A stretch of 64,000 nucleotides of DNA from JAAYCI01 sp964370195 (GCA_964370195.1 CAYJIH010000001.1:62001-126000); one strand, 5' to 3'. Positions 1-8,903 are shown, counted from the stretch's first letter. Notes: generated from the sequence alone by a model not told the origin. A program made the numbers and translations.

Positions 1-50
1 GATATACTACTTATATGAGACTTCTTTTTTAAATGAAAGGAAATTGCTGT

Positions 51-1166
51 ATGAAATACTGTAAAAAATGTACAATGCCTGATACACGCCCCGGAATTCA
101 GTTTGATGCGCAGGGAGTGTGCACAGCTTGCCGCCATTATGAGCACCGTGATGAAATCAACTGGGATGCCCGCTGGAAAGAACTGGAGGCTATGTGCGAC
201 AAATACCGTGGCATGAATGGACCGGGTGGTTATGACTGTGCGGTTGCATGTTCGGGTGGCAAAGACAGCCATTTCCAAGTGCATATACTGAAGGAAAAGC
301 TGGGCATGAACCCAATTTTGTTTACAGTGGAAGACAATTTCCCTATGACAGAGGCTGGAAAGCACAACTTACAAAACATCAGCGAGGCATTTGGTTGCAC
401 GCTTATCTCTTGTAAACCAAACATTCGTGCACAAAAAATATTGATGCGTCGTTTTTTTGAAAAATATGGAAAACCAACTTGGTATGTTGACCGTTTGATT
501 TACACATTCCCTCTCCACATGGCGCTTAAATTCAATACACCCTTTTTATGCTACGGCGAAAATGTAAGCTTTGAATATGGTGGCAATGCCGACGAAGAAA
601 CATACAGCGCCAAAGGCCAAATTGAAAATGGCGTAGCCGTGGGTATGCCCATGGAAGAGGTACTTGGTGGTGGTGTTACAGACAATGATATTAGCCTTAC
701 ATTGGCGCCAAGTAAAGAGGAACTGGATAAATTAGACCCATTCTATCTTTCGTATTTCATGCCATGGAACTCTTATAAAAACTATGAGTTTTCAAAAAGT
801 CGCGGGTTTCATAATTTGTGCCATGAGTGGGATCGTACACATCATGCTGAAAATTTTGATCAAATTGATTCTCGTGCGTATCTTGTACATTCGTGGCTTA
901 AATATCCGAAATTTGGCCATGCAGCCGCTACAGATTATACGGCGCGCTACATTCGTTATGGGCTTATGAACCGCGAAGAAGCCGTTGGGATTATCAAAGA
1001 GCGTGATGGCGCATTGGATCCAAAATGTGTACAGGATTTTTGCGAGTTTTGCGGCTACTCGGAAAGCGAATTTTGGTCTATTATCGACAAATTCTATAAC
1101 ACAGATTTGTTTGAGAAGGATGATTTTGGCCGCTGGGTTTTGAAACAGCCGATTTGGCAAGAATAA
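51..1166 (+). CDS. N-acetyl sugar amidotransferase (WbpG/PseA-like)
   Basis: 371-residue member of the N-acetyl sugar amidotransferase family. These enzymes use an ATP-pyrophosphatase fold and ammonia to put an amidino group on nucleotide-linked N-acetyl sugars such as those of O-antigen or flagellin glycans. Seen: CxxC pairs at residues 4/7 and 24/27, then a PP-loop SGGKDS at 68-73, and a Cys-rich segment near the C-terminus (CVQDFCEFC). The start at 51 is chosen because AAAGGAAA lies 8 bases upstream; an in-frame ATG at 33 would overlap that ribosome site. The upstream partner (HisH/HisF-like) would lie outside the window. Family assignment is firm; the sugar is not known. PseA-type homologues act on flagellin glycans, which would fit the FliD-like gene at 5.2 kb, but that link is inference. 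Confidence 0.85.
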   Translation: MKYCKKCTMPDTRPGIQFDAQGVCTACRHYEHRDEINWDARWKELEAMCDKYRGMNGPGGYDCAVACSGGKDSHFQVHILKEKLGMNPILFTVEDNFPMTEAGKHNLQNISEAFGCTLISCKPNIRAQKILMRRFFEKYGKPTWYVDRLIYTFPLHMALKFNTPFLCYGENVSFEYGGNADEETYSAKGQIENGVAVGMPMEEVLGGGVTDNDISLTLAPSKEELDKLDPFYLSYFMPWNSYKNYEFSKSRGFHNLCHEWDRTHHAENFDQIDSRAYLVHSWLKYPKFGHAAATDYTARYIRYGLMNREEAVGIIKERDGALDPKCVQDFCEFCGYSESEFWSIIDKFYNTDLFEKDDFGRWVLKQPIWQE

Positions 1167-1207
1167 ACAGTTATTAAGATGCAGTGCCATCAGAGAATGG
1201 GTGGGAT

Positions 1208-2221
1208 ATGACCAAGCGCTATTTTGAAGAAATGATGAATGATTTGGGGTTTCACACCGTGGATACGGTGGCTGTGGGGTTTTACAAAACTTGGCCATGC
1301 AGCGTGGAATGGACAGATGGGCAAATTTCTTTAAGGGTACCAATGTTGCAGGCGGGAAAGCCGTGTGTGAAAGAATTAAAAGCAAAAAAATTACAGTATA
1401 TCCAATGGTATATAGAGCAAGATGTGGAACAAACGAAAGCAGCCGTGCTGATAGCCGATGTAACACCGCCGAGTGATTTTTATAGTAAAAGTACGCTTCT
1501 TACCGCAATGCAAGAGGCAGTGAAATGCCTTGAGAAAGCAGGGCAAATACCCACGAAAACTTGTTTATTATGCGGTGGTGAAAATTGTGATGGTGGAGCG
1601 TATGTTAAAGAAGAGTGCAGGCCGGTGCATTACCGTTGTTTGGTGGATGAAATATTAAAATTACAAAAAACAGATACACATATTCCTGCGAAAGTAAAGG
1701 GAATGGTGTGGAGCGGCTTTCTGGGGGCGTTGCTTGGTGCTGCCATTGCGGCATTGCCCAATTGGGCTCAAGCGCTTTCCGATGGAACTGTGAACCAAAT
1801 TCTTTATATGTTTTTACCGTTTATGGCCAGCTTGCTTTACCGTCTGTTTCGTGGAAAAGCGCACCTACTTGTGGCCGGTATCACTGTGATTGTGGCTTCT
1901 ATGCTTGTTGCATTTGGGCTTGAACTAATTTGGTTTTGGGTGGTGGCCACAGCCCAAGCAGGTTATAATATTACGCTTATGGAGACAACCACAGTGTATT
2001 TTGAACTGTACTCAGCACGAACAATTTTTCTAGACATGGCACCAAGTTTATTGTTTTTAATGCTTGGTTTTTTTCCATCAAGCATCTTGTTGCGTCGTTA
2101 TGTGTATGCAAATACAGTGACTGAAAAGCTAGAAAGAGGCGGTATGTTTGTGAAAAAAAGCGCTTTTCATCTTTTAGATGAAAAGGCGGTTCCGTACAAT
2201 GAAGAGGCAGAAATAACATAA
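1208..2221 (+). CDS. Membrane protein of unknown function with Cys-rich soluble head
   Basis: Not recognised. 337 residues: a soluble N-terminal half with a CLLCGG...C motif near residue 120 followed by a conserved-looking PVHYRCL, which could bind a metal. It is followed by about four hydrophobic segments (roughly residues 160-185, 190-212, 220-245 and 275-300) and a short polar tail. The start at 1208 (ATG) has GGGTGGG 3-9 bases upstream; an in-frame GTG at 1184 is an alternative. It lies 41 bases after the amidotransferase and 44 bases before sppA, so it may be co-transcribed with either. No catalytic motif was recognised. Confidence 0.7.
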   Translation: MTKRYFEEMMNDLGFHTVDTVAVGFYKTWPCSVEWTDGQISLRVPMLQAGKPCVKELKAKKLQYIQWYIEQDVEQTKAAVLIADVTPPSDFYSKSTLLTAMQEAVKCLEKAGQIPTKTCLLCGGENCDGGAYVKEECRPVHYRCLVDEILKLQKTDTHIPAKVKGMVWSGFLGALLGAAIAALPNWAQALSDGTVNQILYMFLPFMASLLYRLFRGKAHLLVAGITVIVASMLVAFGLELIWFWVVATAQAGYNITLMETTTVYFELYSARTIFLDMAPSLLFLMLGFFPSSILLRRYVYANTVTEKLERGGMFVKKSAFHLLDEKAVPYNEEAEIT

Positions 2222-2265
2222 TAAATGAATAAATATCAGTTTATTATGTAATAGAGGTATATTAT

Positions 2266-3540
2266 ATGAATGAATATGAGAAAAACAGTTTAAACAACAA
2301 TTTCAATTCTCCGTTGCAGCAAACACAATCTGGTACAAATGGTGCAGATGTGTTTGAAAATGTGCAGGAATCACAATTTTCTGCGGTGCAAGAGCAAAGG
2401 GTGGAAATGCCAAATATAGGGCTGAATCAAACACAACAGCCACAGGGGAATGGGCGGTCGTCCATACCACCGGTGCAGCCGCAACCCCTGGCATATATTG
2501 CCAATGGCACAGCACAGCCGATGGCTTACTACATCCCTCAGGAAACACCGAAAAAGAAAAGTGGTGCCGGAAAAATTGTGCTTATCATAGTTGCAATTTT
2601 TATGGCATTGGTAGTGTTTGGCAGCATGGCACTGGGGATGTTGTTCGTTGGGATGATGAGTGTAAGCGGGGGCGGATTTTCTATGCTGTCTGGCCCGCCA
2701 ATAAGCAGTTTTTCGGTGATTGACATACAAGGAAGCATCTCTTACGACTCTTTCACGTACGACCATGCGGCGACGCTTGATTATATAGATGCCTTATCTG
2801 AAACTGAAAATGATAAGGGGATTTTATTGTTTATGAACACGCCGGGCGGCGGTGTGTATGAAGGCACAGAACTTTATGAGGCGCTTCTTGAGTACAAGGA
2901 GAAAACAGGCCGGCCAGTTTGGGCCTACATGGGGCCGGTTTGTACGTCTGCCGGCTATCAAATTACGATGGCGTCGGATTATATTGTGGCAAATACGCAT
3001 ACAACAACAGGGTCAATTGGCGTTTATGTTGCACTTCAAGATGTTAGCGGGCTATACGATTTGCTTGGGATACAAATGCATCTGATACGTTCTGGTGATA
3101 ATAAGGGTGTAGGTGTTGCCGGTGTTCCCATAACAGAGGAACAGCAGGCAGTTTATCAAGGTATTGTGGATGAGTCGTTTGATATGTTTGTAAATACAGT
3201 GGAACAAGGCCGTGGCATGAGCCGTGAGCAGGTGTTGTCACTTGCAGATGGAAGGATTTTTACAGGCACACAAGCGCTTAACAATGGGATGATAGATGGA
3301 CTTGGTGAGTGGGACACATTGCTTGAGGAGTTTGAGGCACATACGGGTGCAGCGCCATATTATCCGAATGTTTCTCAACCAAGTTATGTAACACAGATGA
3401 TTGGTTCATTGCAGGAAATCATACCTCAAAGCGATACACAGGCCATATTGGGAGCAATGGAAGGATTTCCAAGTGGCGTTCCTATGGCGTATGCGGCAGA
3501 TTTGGCCGATAGAGCAGTTTACACTCAATTGGTGGACTGA
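2266..3540 (+). CDS. sppA: Signal peptide peptidase SppA
   Basis: 424-residue membrane-anchored serine protease that degrades signal peptides left in the membrane. A Gln/Pro-rich cytoplasmic tail of about 95 residues precedes one membrane segment (about 103-130). The S49 domain follows, with NTPGGGVYEG, the nucleophile Ser228 in GPVCTSAGYQ, TTGSIGVY, and the general base Lys280 in GDNKGVG. The Ser-Lys distance of 52 residues equals that of Bacillus SppA (147/199), so the active site is intact. The proline/glutamine-rich N-terminal extension is longer than in Bacillus SppA. The next gene, hflX, starts 4 bases after the stop, indicating one transcript. Confidence 0.93.
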   Translation: MNEYEKNSLNNNFNSPLQQTQSGTNGADVFENVQESQFSAVQEQRVEMPNIGLNQTQQPQGNGRSSIPPVQPQPLAYIANGTAQPMAYYIPQETPKKKSGAGKIVLIIVAIFMALVVFGSMALGMLFVGMMSVSGGGFSMLSGPPISSFSVIDIQGSISYDSFTYDHAATLDYIDALSETENDKGILLFMNTPGGGVYEGTELYEALLEYKEKTGRPVWAYMGPVCTSAGYQITMASDYIVANTHTTTGSIGVYVALQDVSGLYDLLGIQMHLIRSGDNKGVGVAGVPITEEQQAVYQGIVDESFDMFVNTVEQGRGMSREQVLSLADGRIFTGTQALNNGMIDGLGEWDTLLEEFEAHTGAAPYYPNVSQPSYVTQMIGSLQEIIPQSDTQAILGAMEGFPSGVPMAYAADLADRAVYTQLVD

Positions 3541-3544
3541 GCCA

Positions 3545-4801
3545 ATGAATATAGAAGAAGTGGTAGAGGTACAAAAAGAGCGTGTTCTACTTTTTGGTAT
3601 CGATAGCGGAGAATACGATGCCGAGCAAAGCATGCAAGAGTTGTCTGCTTTGGCGCAGGCGGCCGATTTAGAGCCGATGGCGGAAGTTTTACAAAAACGT
3701 GCACGGCCTGATGGTGCAACGGCTTTGGGAACAGGGCGCTTAGAAGAAGCAAAACTGCTGTGTGAACAGCTGGAATTAGAGAGCGCTGTGTACGACGGCG
3801 AGTTGAGCGGAAGCCAAATTCGCAACATTTCGAAAGTGCTGAATGTACCGGTGATTGACCGCACAATGTTGATTTTGTCAATTTTTAAAAGTCGTGCCAT
3901 CACAAGAGAAGGGAAAACACAAACAGAACTTGCCACATTAGAATATCGTTTGCCACGCCTTTCCGGGCTGGGGCAGACGATGTCTCGCCAAGGCGGTGGT
4001 GGTGCAGGTGGTGGTGGTGCGCGCCGCGGCGGTGGTGAAACACAGCTGGAATATGATAGGCGTTATATCCGAGGGCGCATTTCTATTTTGAAAAAGCGAC
4101 TGGCTGAGATGCAAACACGCAGAGAGGAAACAAGAAAACATCGGGATAAAAAAGAAGTGCCGCTTGTGGCTTTGGTGGGATATACAAACGTTGGAAAGTC
4201 CAGTTTGCTCAATATGCTAACAGGAAGCGATATCCCGGCGGCCGATCGCTTATTTGAAACATTGGACCCTACAGCGCGGCGGCTGCAGTTGCCGGACGGC
4301 CAAGAACTTGTGTTGATTGACACAGTGGGATTTGTATCCCGGTTACCACATAAACTTGTAGAGGCATTTAAAAGTACATTGGAAGAGGCGTGCTATGCAG
4401 ACATACTATTAAAAGTGTGTGATGCATCAAACCCACAAACGGAAGAGCAATTGGCAGTTACAGATTCGGTATTAGCTTCTTTAAAAGCCTCGGGAAAACA
4501 GGTGGTTGTTTATAATAAGTGCGATAAAATAACAGATTTTATGCCAACACAGCCGGGTAGTTATGCAGTGAGTGCGGTGAGTGGGCAGGGGTTACCTGAA
4601 CTTTTAGATGGAATTGCCAAAATATTAGAAGAGCGTGTTCGTACCTTGCAGCTGTGTATACCATACGATAAACTTGCCCTTACGGATATTTTGCGTAAGC
4701 ATGGCACCGTGTTGGAAGAAGAGTATACAAATGATGGTTTGCATGTGAAAGCAAAGCTAGAAACAAAGTTTGTTCATTTGTTTTTGGAATTTACCTGTTG
4801 A
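3545..4801 (+). CDS. hflX: GTPase HflX
   Basis: 418-residue ribosome-associated GTPase that splits or rescues stalled 70S ribosomes. Seen: N-terminal HflX domain with TALGTGRLEE, a Gly/Arg-rich linker (about residues 145-160), a helical segment, then the G domain with Walker A GYTNVGKSS (about 212-220), switch region DPTARR, DTVGF and NKCD (G1-G4). The ATG at 3545 lies 4 bases after the sppA stop with GGTGG about 10 bases upstream. A strong intrinsic terminator follows at 4830-4875, so sppA-hflX ends here. Length is normal for the family. Confidence 0.95.
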   Translation: MNIEEVVEVQKERVLLFGIDSGEYDAEQSMQELSALAQAADLEPMAEVLQKRARPDGATALGTGRLEEAKLLCEQLELESAVYDGELSGSQIRNISKVLNVPVIDRTMLILSIFKSRAITREGKTQTELATLEYRLPRLSGLGQTMSRQGGGGAGGGGARRGGGETQLEYDRRYIRGRISILKKRLAEMQTRREETRKHRDKKEVPLVALVGYTNVGKSSLLNMLTGSDIPAADRLFETLDPTARRLQLPDGQELVLIDTVGFVSRLPHKLVEAFKSTLEEACYADILLKVCDASNPQTEEQLAVTDSVLASLKASGKQVVVYNKCDKITDFMPTQPGSYAVSAVSGQGLPELLDGIAKILEERVRTLQLCIPYDKLALTDILRKHGTVLEEEYTNDGLHVKAKLETKFVHLFLEFTC

Positions 4802-4829
4802 AAAGGACGACATCTATACAGTAAAAGCA

Positions 4830-4875
4830 AAAATAACACATATAACACTTTAAAAAATGTTATATGTGTTATTTT
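4830..4875 (+). terminator. Intrinsic terminator after hflX
   Basis: Perfect 18-bp inverted repeat (4830-4847 with 4858-4875), 10-base A/T loop, ending in a T run. It is AT-rich but long, and sits 29 bases after the hflX stop. Confidence 0.85.
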
Positions 4876-4879
4876 TGTG

Positions 4880-5110
4880 CTTGTGTGCAAGAATAAGATG
4901 GGTGGAAAAAAAATGTGTAATGACAATGAATAGACAGAAATATGTGTTGAGTATGGAGGTTGAAGCGGAAAACTTTAGATGGCAGTAATTACAATAGAAT
5001 ATATAATAAAAAGCTATATTTGCAATATTTTAATTGAATAAATAAAAAATATTGTTTTTATTTTGATTGAAATACAGATGAACAAACGCTCGATAAAATA
5101 TGGCAACAGA
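4880..5110. other. AT-rich intergenic stretch
   Basis: Between the hflX terminator and the minus-strand terminator at 5111. It is AT-rich, with a short inverted repeat (CAATATTTT at 5022, AAAATATTG ending near 5053). I see no convincing gene, promoter or RNA. Confidence 0.5.
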
Positions 5111-5141
5111 AAGACCGCTACCAAGCAGAGGTAACGGTCTT
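5111..5141 (-). terminator. Terminator of the FliD-like gene
   Basis: Inverted repeat AAGACCGCTACC / GGTAACGGTCTT with a 7-base loop. Read on the minus strand the stem is followed by TTCTGTT. It lies 83 bases beyond the stop of the minus-strand gene at 5224. Confidence 0.75.
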
Positions 5142-5223
5142 GAATATATTAATAAGAGTGATGAGGCAATTTCTTATTGCAACATAGAAAAATACAGATT
5201 TATGAAGTTGTTTATAGGAAAGT

Positions 5224-6021
5224 TTAGACGAGTAAGTTCATCATAAGTCCGGCGGCCATGTTGTTTAAGCTGTAAGCGCTACTACGGAAATCACTATACA
5301 TTTCTTTAAAGGGGTTTTCATCTTCCACACTTTTGATGTTGACAAGGTCGTTTGCCACCAAATCGCGTGCAGATGTATTGAGCCCATACTGTGCATATTT
5401 GTAGGTGGTGTCTGCCACACCACTAAAACCGCCCAAAATATCACGATAAAGATCTTGACTTCCGGCGCCGGCGTCTTCAAAAGCGGTTGTCATTGCTTCT
5501 TGGTCGAGATGCAATGTGCCGTCGTCGTTAACGGATAGACCAATCAAAGCCATGCTTTCTGCAGGGGCAGGGTCTTGCACCATTCGTGCCAATTGTTTCA
5601 TAACACCGGGGCCACGTTCTGCGTTGTCGTTTAGTAATTTTAGGGTGCTGTTATATTGGTCGACAAAACTTTGTGTAGCGTTAACTGTGTTTTGAATACT
5701 CTCCTCTGTTATTTGCCCGCTGCTGTCGTAAAGAGTTTCATCTAAATTATCTAGCCTTAACGAATTGGCCGATTGAGACAATTCACTTAAACTTTTTGTA
5801 TAGGAATCGAGAAAATGTGCTGTATCTTTCGTTAAGGTGCTAACAGACTCCTTATTTTGCGTATATTCGTTTTGTAGCTTTAATGCATCTTCACTTGCAG
5901 TGCGCTGCGCTTGTGCAAAATCGAAGACGGAGGAGGTGGTGCTGGTGCTTGAAGTGGAAAAACCTCCCATTGAGTAAGGGCTTAAGTAAGAGGTGAGGTA
6001 AGAATCTGTGTTGATAGACAT
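5224..6021 (-). CDS. Short FliD C-terminal-like protein
   Basis: 265 residues with no signal peptide or membrane segment. The Ser/Thr-rich N-terminus is followed by a helical region and a segment resembling the C-terminal domain of flagellar cap protein FliD: QSFVDQYNSTLKLLND, then GLSVNDDGTLHLDQEAM. It lacks the rest of a normal FliD (400-600 residues), so it is an orphan relative, not a full cap. The ATG at 6021 has GAAAGGACG 9 bases upstream; a TTG directly before it would give one more residue. It follows the SPFH gene after 65 bases without an obvious promoter, so it may be read through from nfeD. The function is inferred from similarity only. Confidence 0.6.
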   Translation of the reverse strand: MSINTDSYLTSYLSPYSMGGFSTSSTSTTSSVFDFAQAQRTASEDALKLQNEYTQNKESVSTLTKDTAHFLDSYTKSLSELSQSANSLRLDNLDETLYDSSGQITEESIQNTVNATQSFVDQYNSTLKLLNDNAERGPGVMKQLARMVQDPAPAESMALIGLSVNDDGTLHLDQEAMTTAFEDAGAGSQDLYRDILGGFSGVADTTYKYAQYGLNTSARDLVANDLVNIKSVEDENPFKEMYSDFRSSAYSLNNMAAGLMMNLLV

Positions 6022-6086
6022 CAAGTCACGTCCTTTCAGAAAAAAAATAAGTGCGGTGCTGGGCGTTCGTAGGGAGTTAGAAAATA

Positions 6087-6980
6087 TTAAGGTGTATCAT
6101 TCTTTGTTATTTCATGCAAGCTACCTACCAAACCGGCTAAATTTTGAATTTCACTGGGAATGATTAGCTTTGTGGCTTGGCCATCGGCCACATATTGCAA
6201 CGTTTCTAAGCTTTTTAATTTTAAAACATCCGGTGTAATGGCGGCATCATTCAGCAGGCGAATGGCATCTGCGGTGGCTCTTTGTACACTTAAAATAGCT
6301 TGCGCTTCACCATCGGCCTCGCGAATGCGTTGTTCGCGCACAGCGTCTGCACGCAAGATGGCGCTTTCTTTTTCGCCCTCGGCCACCAAAATGGCACTGC
6401 GTTTTTCGCCTTCTGCTCGTAAAATCGATTCGCGCCGCTGGCGCTCGGCTTTCATTTGTTTTTCCATGGCGTCTTGAATCTCTGCGGGCGGTAAAATATT
6501 TTTCAGTTCCACCCGGTTCACTTTAATGCCCCATTTGTCGGTAGCTTCGTCCAGTGTAGCGGTGATTTTGGTGTTGATAACATCACGGCTTGTTAAGGTG
6601 TGATCCAGCTCCATTTCACCAATGATGTTGCGCAAAGTGGTAGCGCATAAATTTTCAATAGCGGCCAAAGGGTTTTCTACACCGTATGTGTACAATTTTG
6701 CATCGGTTACCTGGTAGAAAACAACGGTATCAATTTGCATCGTGACATTGTCACGTGTAATGACAGGTTGTGGGCGGAAGTCGACTACTTGCTCCTTTAA
6801 AGAAACCTTTTTTGCAACTCTGTCTAAAAACGGAAGCTTTATGTGTAATCCGGCTTGCCAAGTGGCGAAATAAACACCCATACGCTCTACAACATAACAT
6901 TTTGATTGAGGTACAATTTTCACGTTGGAAAATATAATAAGCAGTGCAAGTAAGATTAAAGCAGCAATAATGATGAGCAT
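6087..6980 (-). CDS. SPFH/stomatin-like membrane scaffold (QmcA-like)
   Basis: 297 residues. An N-terminal membrane anchor (about 1-20) is followed by an SPFH/Band-7 domain (VPQSKCYVVERMG, TRDNVTMQIDTVVFYQV) and an Ala/Glu/Arg-rich coiled coil (about 180-240, repeats like RAEGEKRSAILVAEGEKE). These proteins form oligomeric membrane microdomain scaffolds. GGGAGGAC lies 6 bases upstream of the ATG at 6980. It is encoded 33 bases downstream of nfeD; SPFH-NfeD pairing is a widely conserved module. Confidence 0.9.
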   Translation of the reverse strand: MLIIIAALILLALLIIFSNVKIVPQSKCYVVERMGVYFATWQAGLHIKLPFLDRVAKKVSLKEQVVDFRPQPVITRDNVTMQIDTVVFYQVTDAKLYTYGVENPLAAIENLCATTLRNIIGEMELDHTLTSRDVINTKITATLDEATDKWGIKVNRVELKNILPPAEIQDAMEKQMKAERQRRESILRAEGEKRSAILVAEGEKESAILRADAVREQRIREADGEAQAILSVQRATADAIRLLNDAAITPDVLKLKSLETLQYVADGQATKLIIPSEIQNLAGLVGSLHEITKNDTP

Positions 6981-7013
6981 AGATGTCCTCCCGGTAGTGT
7001 GATGATTGGAAAA

Positions 7014-7457
7014 CTATAGCGAAGTAGAATCCGGCAATGGGTCTACCACCAACTTAACACCGTCTAAAGCAACAACACGGCAGCGTGCACCCACAGGAAG
7101 TACAGTGTCTGAACGAGCCGACCAATCTAGCCCATCCACATGGACACGTCCGTTTTGATCCGGCTGGATTTCTGTGATGACATGAGCGATCTTTCCGATG
7201 TTGATGTCTGCGTTCGTGGGTGTGACAGGCAGTTTTACACGCGCGTGGGCGATGGGGCGAAGAAGTAGGAGACATGCTACGCTAACAATGGCGAATACCA
7301 AAATTTGCCCAAAGAATACGGTGGGGAAAAAGAAGGAAAATACCAAAGCGACAACAGATCCGGCACAAAACCAAATGCTAACCAAGGCACTGGTGGAAGT
7401 TTCGATGATAACAAATGCGAAAGTTAAAACCAGCCATACAATCCATGCTGTTTGCAT
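7014..7457 (-). CDS. nfeD: NfeD-like membrane protein
   Basis: 147 residues: membrane segments at about 5-70, then a C-terminal OB-fold domain (IGKIAHVITEIQPDQNGRVHVDG). This is the short NfeD form without the ClpP-like protease domain. It partners SPFH proteins, here the next gene. Two adjacent ATGs (7460, 7457) follow AAAGGAGGAGC; the second has the better spacing. The promoter is at 7521-7549. Confidence 0.87.
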   Translation of the reverse strand: MQTAWIVWLVLTFAFVIIETSTSALVSIWFCAGSVVALVFSFFFPTVFFGQILVFAIVSVACLLLLRPIAHARVKLPVTPTNADINIGKIAHVITEIQPDQNGRVHVDGLDWSARSDTVLPVGARCRVVALDGVKLVVDPLPDSTSL

Positions 7458-7520
7458 CATGCTCCTCCTTTCTAAAAGGGTGATAATCATAATGATAGAG
7501 ATAGCTTCATTTACATTTAC

Positions 7521-7549
7521 ATTATAGTGTATCGTGGAAAAAAAGGCAA
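7521..7549 (-). promoter_or_regulatory. Promoter of nfeD-SPFH operon
   Basis: Minus strand: -35 TTGCCT (7549-7544), 17-base spacer, -10 TATAAT (7526-7521), about 60 bases before the nfeD start. Confidence 0.75.
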
Positions 7550-7995
7550 ATGAAATTTCTGGGAAATGGAGCCGTACCCATAAATGGAGGAAATGCAGAG
7601 CAAATGGTTTTTGTAACTTGCTTGCTTGCAATATGCACTTGGGCATGGGAGGGGATTTGGATGCAACAAAATTTGATACAATTAAATTTGGTGGAGGGCA
7701 AAAGGTGTATAGTGTTTGATAGAAATAAGGAAAATGCATATTATATTATTATGTCTTGATATATGACGAGTCAAATAATGAAACAGACGAATAAACAAAA
7801 TTATATATTAAAAAGTAAGTTTGATTGCTAAAAATGCACATAAACTTCAGGTTGGTGAATTTTGGGTGTGAAATTAAATGAGAAAATCAAGATAGTGAGT
7901 AGGAAGCAAAGGTGGCGAAATGTTGAGAGAAAGTTGCTGTTTTTGCTGATGTGCCAAACACTTGAATGGGTAATTTTTCACACTTTATGTTTCGT
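7550..7995. other. AT-rich intergenic region without a supported gene
   Basis: Nearly 450 bases between the divergent nfeD and rpsU promoters. Two short plus-strand frames (7534-7719, 7550-7759) have no ribosome site and no recognisable product. No terminator or RNA structure stands out. Confidence 0.5.
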
Positions 7996-7999
7996 TCGC

Positions 8000-8029
8000 T
8001 TGACACCCTTTACATAAACAGTGTATAAT
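8000..8029 (+). promoter_or_regulatory. Promoter of rpsU
   Basis: Consensus -35 TTGACA (8000-8005), 18-base spacer and consensus -10 TATAAT (8024-8029). Predicted start is near 8036, giving a leader of about 95 bases. This is the strongest promoter in the window by match. Confidence 0.88.
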
Positions 8030-8057
8030 ATCCATGCATTAGAAAAATGGCCTTCAA

Positions 8058-8100
8058 ATGCAGAGGCTGTTTGATGCAGAGGCTAAAGGTCTAGCCTTTT
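8058..8100 (+). promoter_or_regulatory. Structured rpsU leader with tandem 11-mer
   Basis: ATGCAGAGGCT occurs at 8058-8068 and again at 8074-8084. Downstream TAGCCT (8092-8097), followed by TTT, can pair with either AGGCT copy, giving a short terminator-like hairpin (8080-8097). A role in ribosomal-protein autoregulation is inference. Confidence 0.4.
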
Positions 8101-8131
8101 ACTCCTGCTTCGGCATTAGGGAGGGACAAAG

Positions 8132-8308
8132 ATGTCGGAAATTAGAGTGAAGGACAATGAATCGCTGGACAGCGCACTGCGCCGTTTTAAGCGTTCTTGT
8201 GCAAAATCGGGTGTTTTGGCGGAGGTTCGCAAACGCGAAGCTTACGAAAAACCATCGGTAAAACGCAAGAAAAAGTCCGAAGCTGCCCGCAAACGCAAGT
8301 TTAAATAA
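8132..8308 (+). CDS. rpsU: 30S ribosomal protein S21
   Basis: 58 residues: MSEIRVKDNESLDSALRRF at the N-terminus and a highly basic C-terminus ending ARKRKFK, typical of bS21. AGGGAGGGAC lies 5-14 bases before the ATG. It has its own strong promoter and a terminator directly after, so it is monocistronic. Length and composition are normal. Confidence 0.96.
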   Translation: MSEIRVKDNESLDSALRRFKRSCAKSGVLAEVRKREAYEKPSVKRKKKSEAARKRKFK

Positions 8309-8341
8309 CTTTCGATAGAATAGGGCAAGAAGCAATACCTA

Positions 8342-8370
8342 GGCGGGCTCCATCGGAGTCCGCCCATTTT
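8342..8370 (+). terminator. Terminator after rpsU
   Basis: GC-rich stem GGCGGGCTCC / GGAGTCCGCC (one G-T pair), 3-base loop, then CATTTTGTT. It lies 33 bases after the rpsU stop and just before the yqeG ribosome site, so it may be leaky. Confidence 0.75.
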
Positions 8371-8396
8371 GTTGAAAACCCATAGGAGGGATTTTT

Positions 8397-8903
8397 TTGC
8401 GCGTGCTGACGCCGGATTATTATTTTAAGGACGTAACCCATATTCGGCCGACCTTTTTAAAAAAGCTCGGCATTAAAGCGTTGGCGTTGGATGTAGATAA
8501 CACGCTGACCGAGCATGATAGCCAGCATGTACGCGAAGAAATTTTGCAATGGCTTGAGGAAATGCAGCGTGAGGGCATTTTATTGATGCTTGCGAGCAAC
8601 AATGTGTCAAAGCGTGTGGCGCCTTTTGCAGATAGCGTTGAATTGCCGTATGCATGTTTTTGTTGCAAGCCGTCGCCGCGGTGGCTTTTTGCCGCGAAAA
8701 AACGCTGGGGGTTGCCTCGCAGGCAAATTGCACTGGTAGGAGATCAAATTTTCACAGATGGCCTAGCGGGCCGTTTTTCAGGGGTGCGTGTGTTTTTGGT
8801 AAAGCCGTTGGCCGAAGACACAAAATGGAGCATCGTGTTAAAAAGAAAATTGGAAGTTCCTTTTTTGGCAAAATATTTCCGCAATGGTGGAACGTTATAT
8901 TAA
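8397..8903 (+). CDS. yqeG: YqeG-family HAD phosphatase
   Basis: 168-residue HAD-superfamily (IIIA) hydrolase. Motif I is DVDNTLTEHD (about residues 31-40), motif II is LASNN, and motif III/IV is GDQIFTDGLAG. The start is TTG at 8397, with ATAGGAGGGA 6 bases upstream; no ATG fits. The physiological substrate is unproven in the family; YqeG is reported as a phosphatase. It is followed after 81 bases by the M24 peptidase. Confidence 0.9.
   Translation: MRVLTPDYYFKDVTHIRPTFLKKLGIKALALDVDNTLTEHDSQHVREEILQWLEEMQREGILLMLASNNVSKRVAPFADSVELPYACFCCKPSPRWLFAAKKRWGLPRRQIALVGDQIFTDGLAGRFSGVRVFLVKPLAEDTKWSIVLKRKLEVPFLAKYFRNGGTLY

Noticed and set aside
792..1466. 224-codon open frame on the minus strand
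   Set aside because: Lies antisense to the amidotransferase and the next gene, no ribosome site, composition unlike a protein gene.
7534..7759. Two overlapping short plus-strand frames before rpsU
   Set aside because: No ribosome site, they overlap the nfeD promoter region, and the products resemble nothing.
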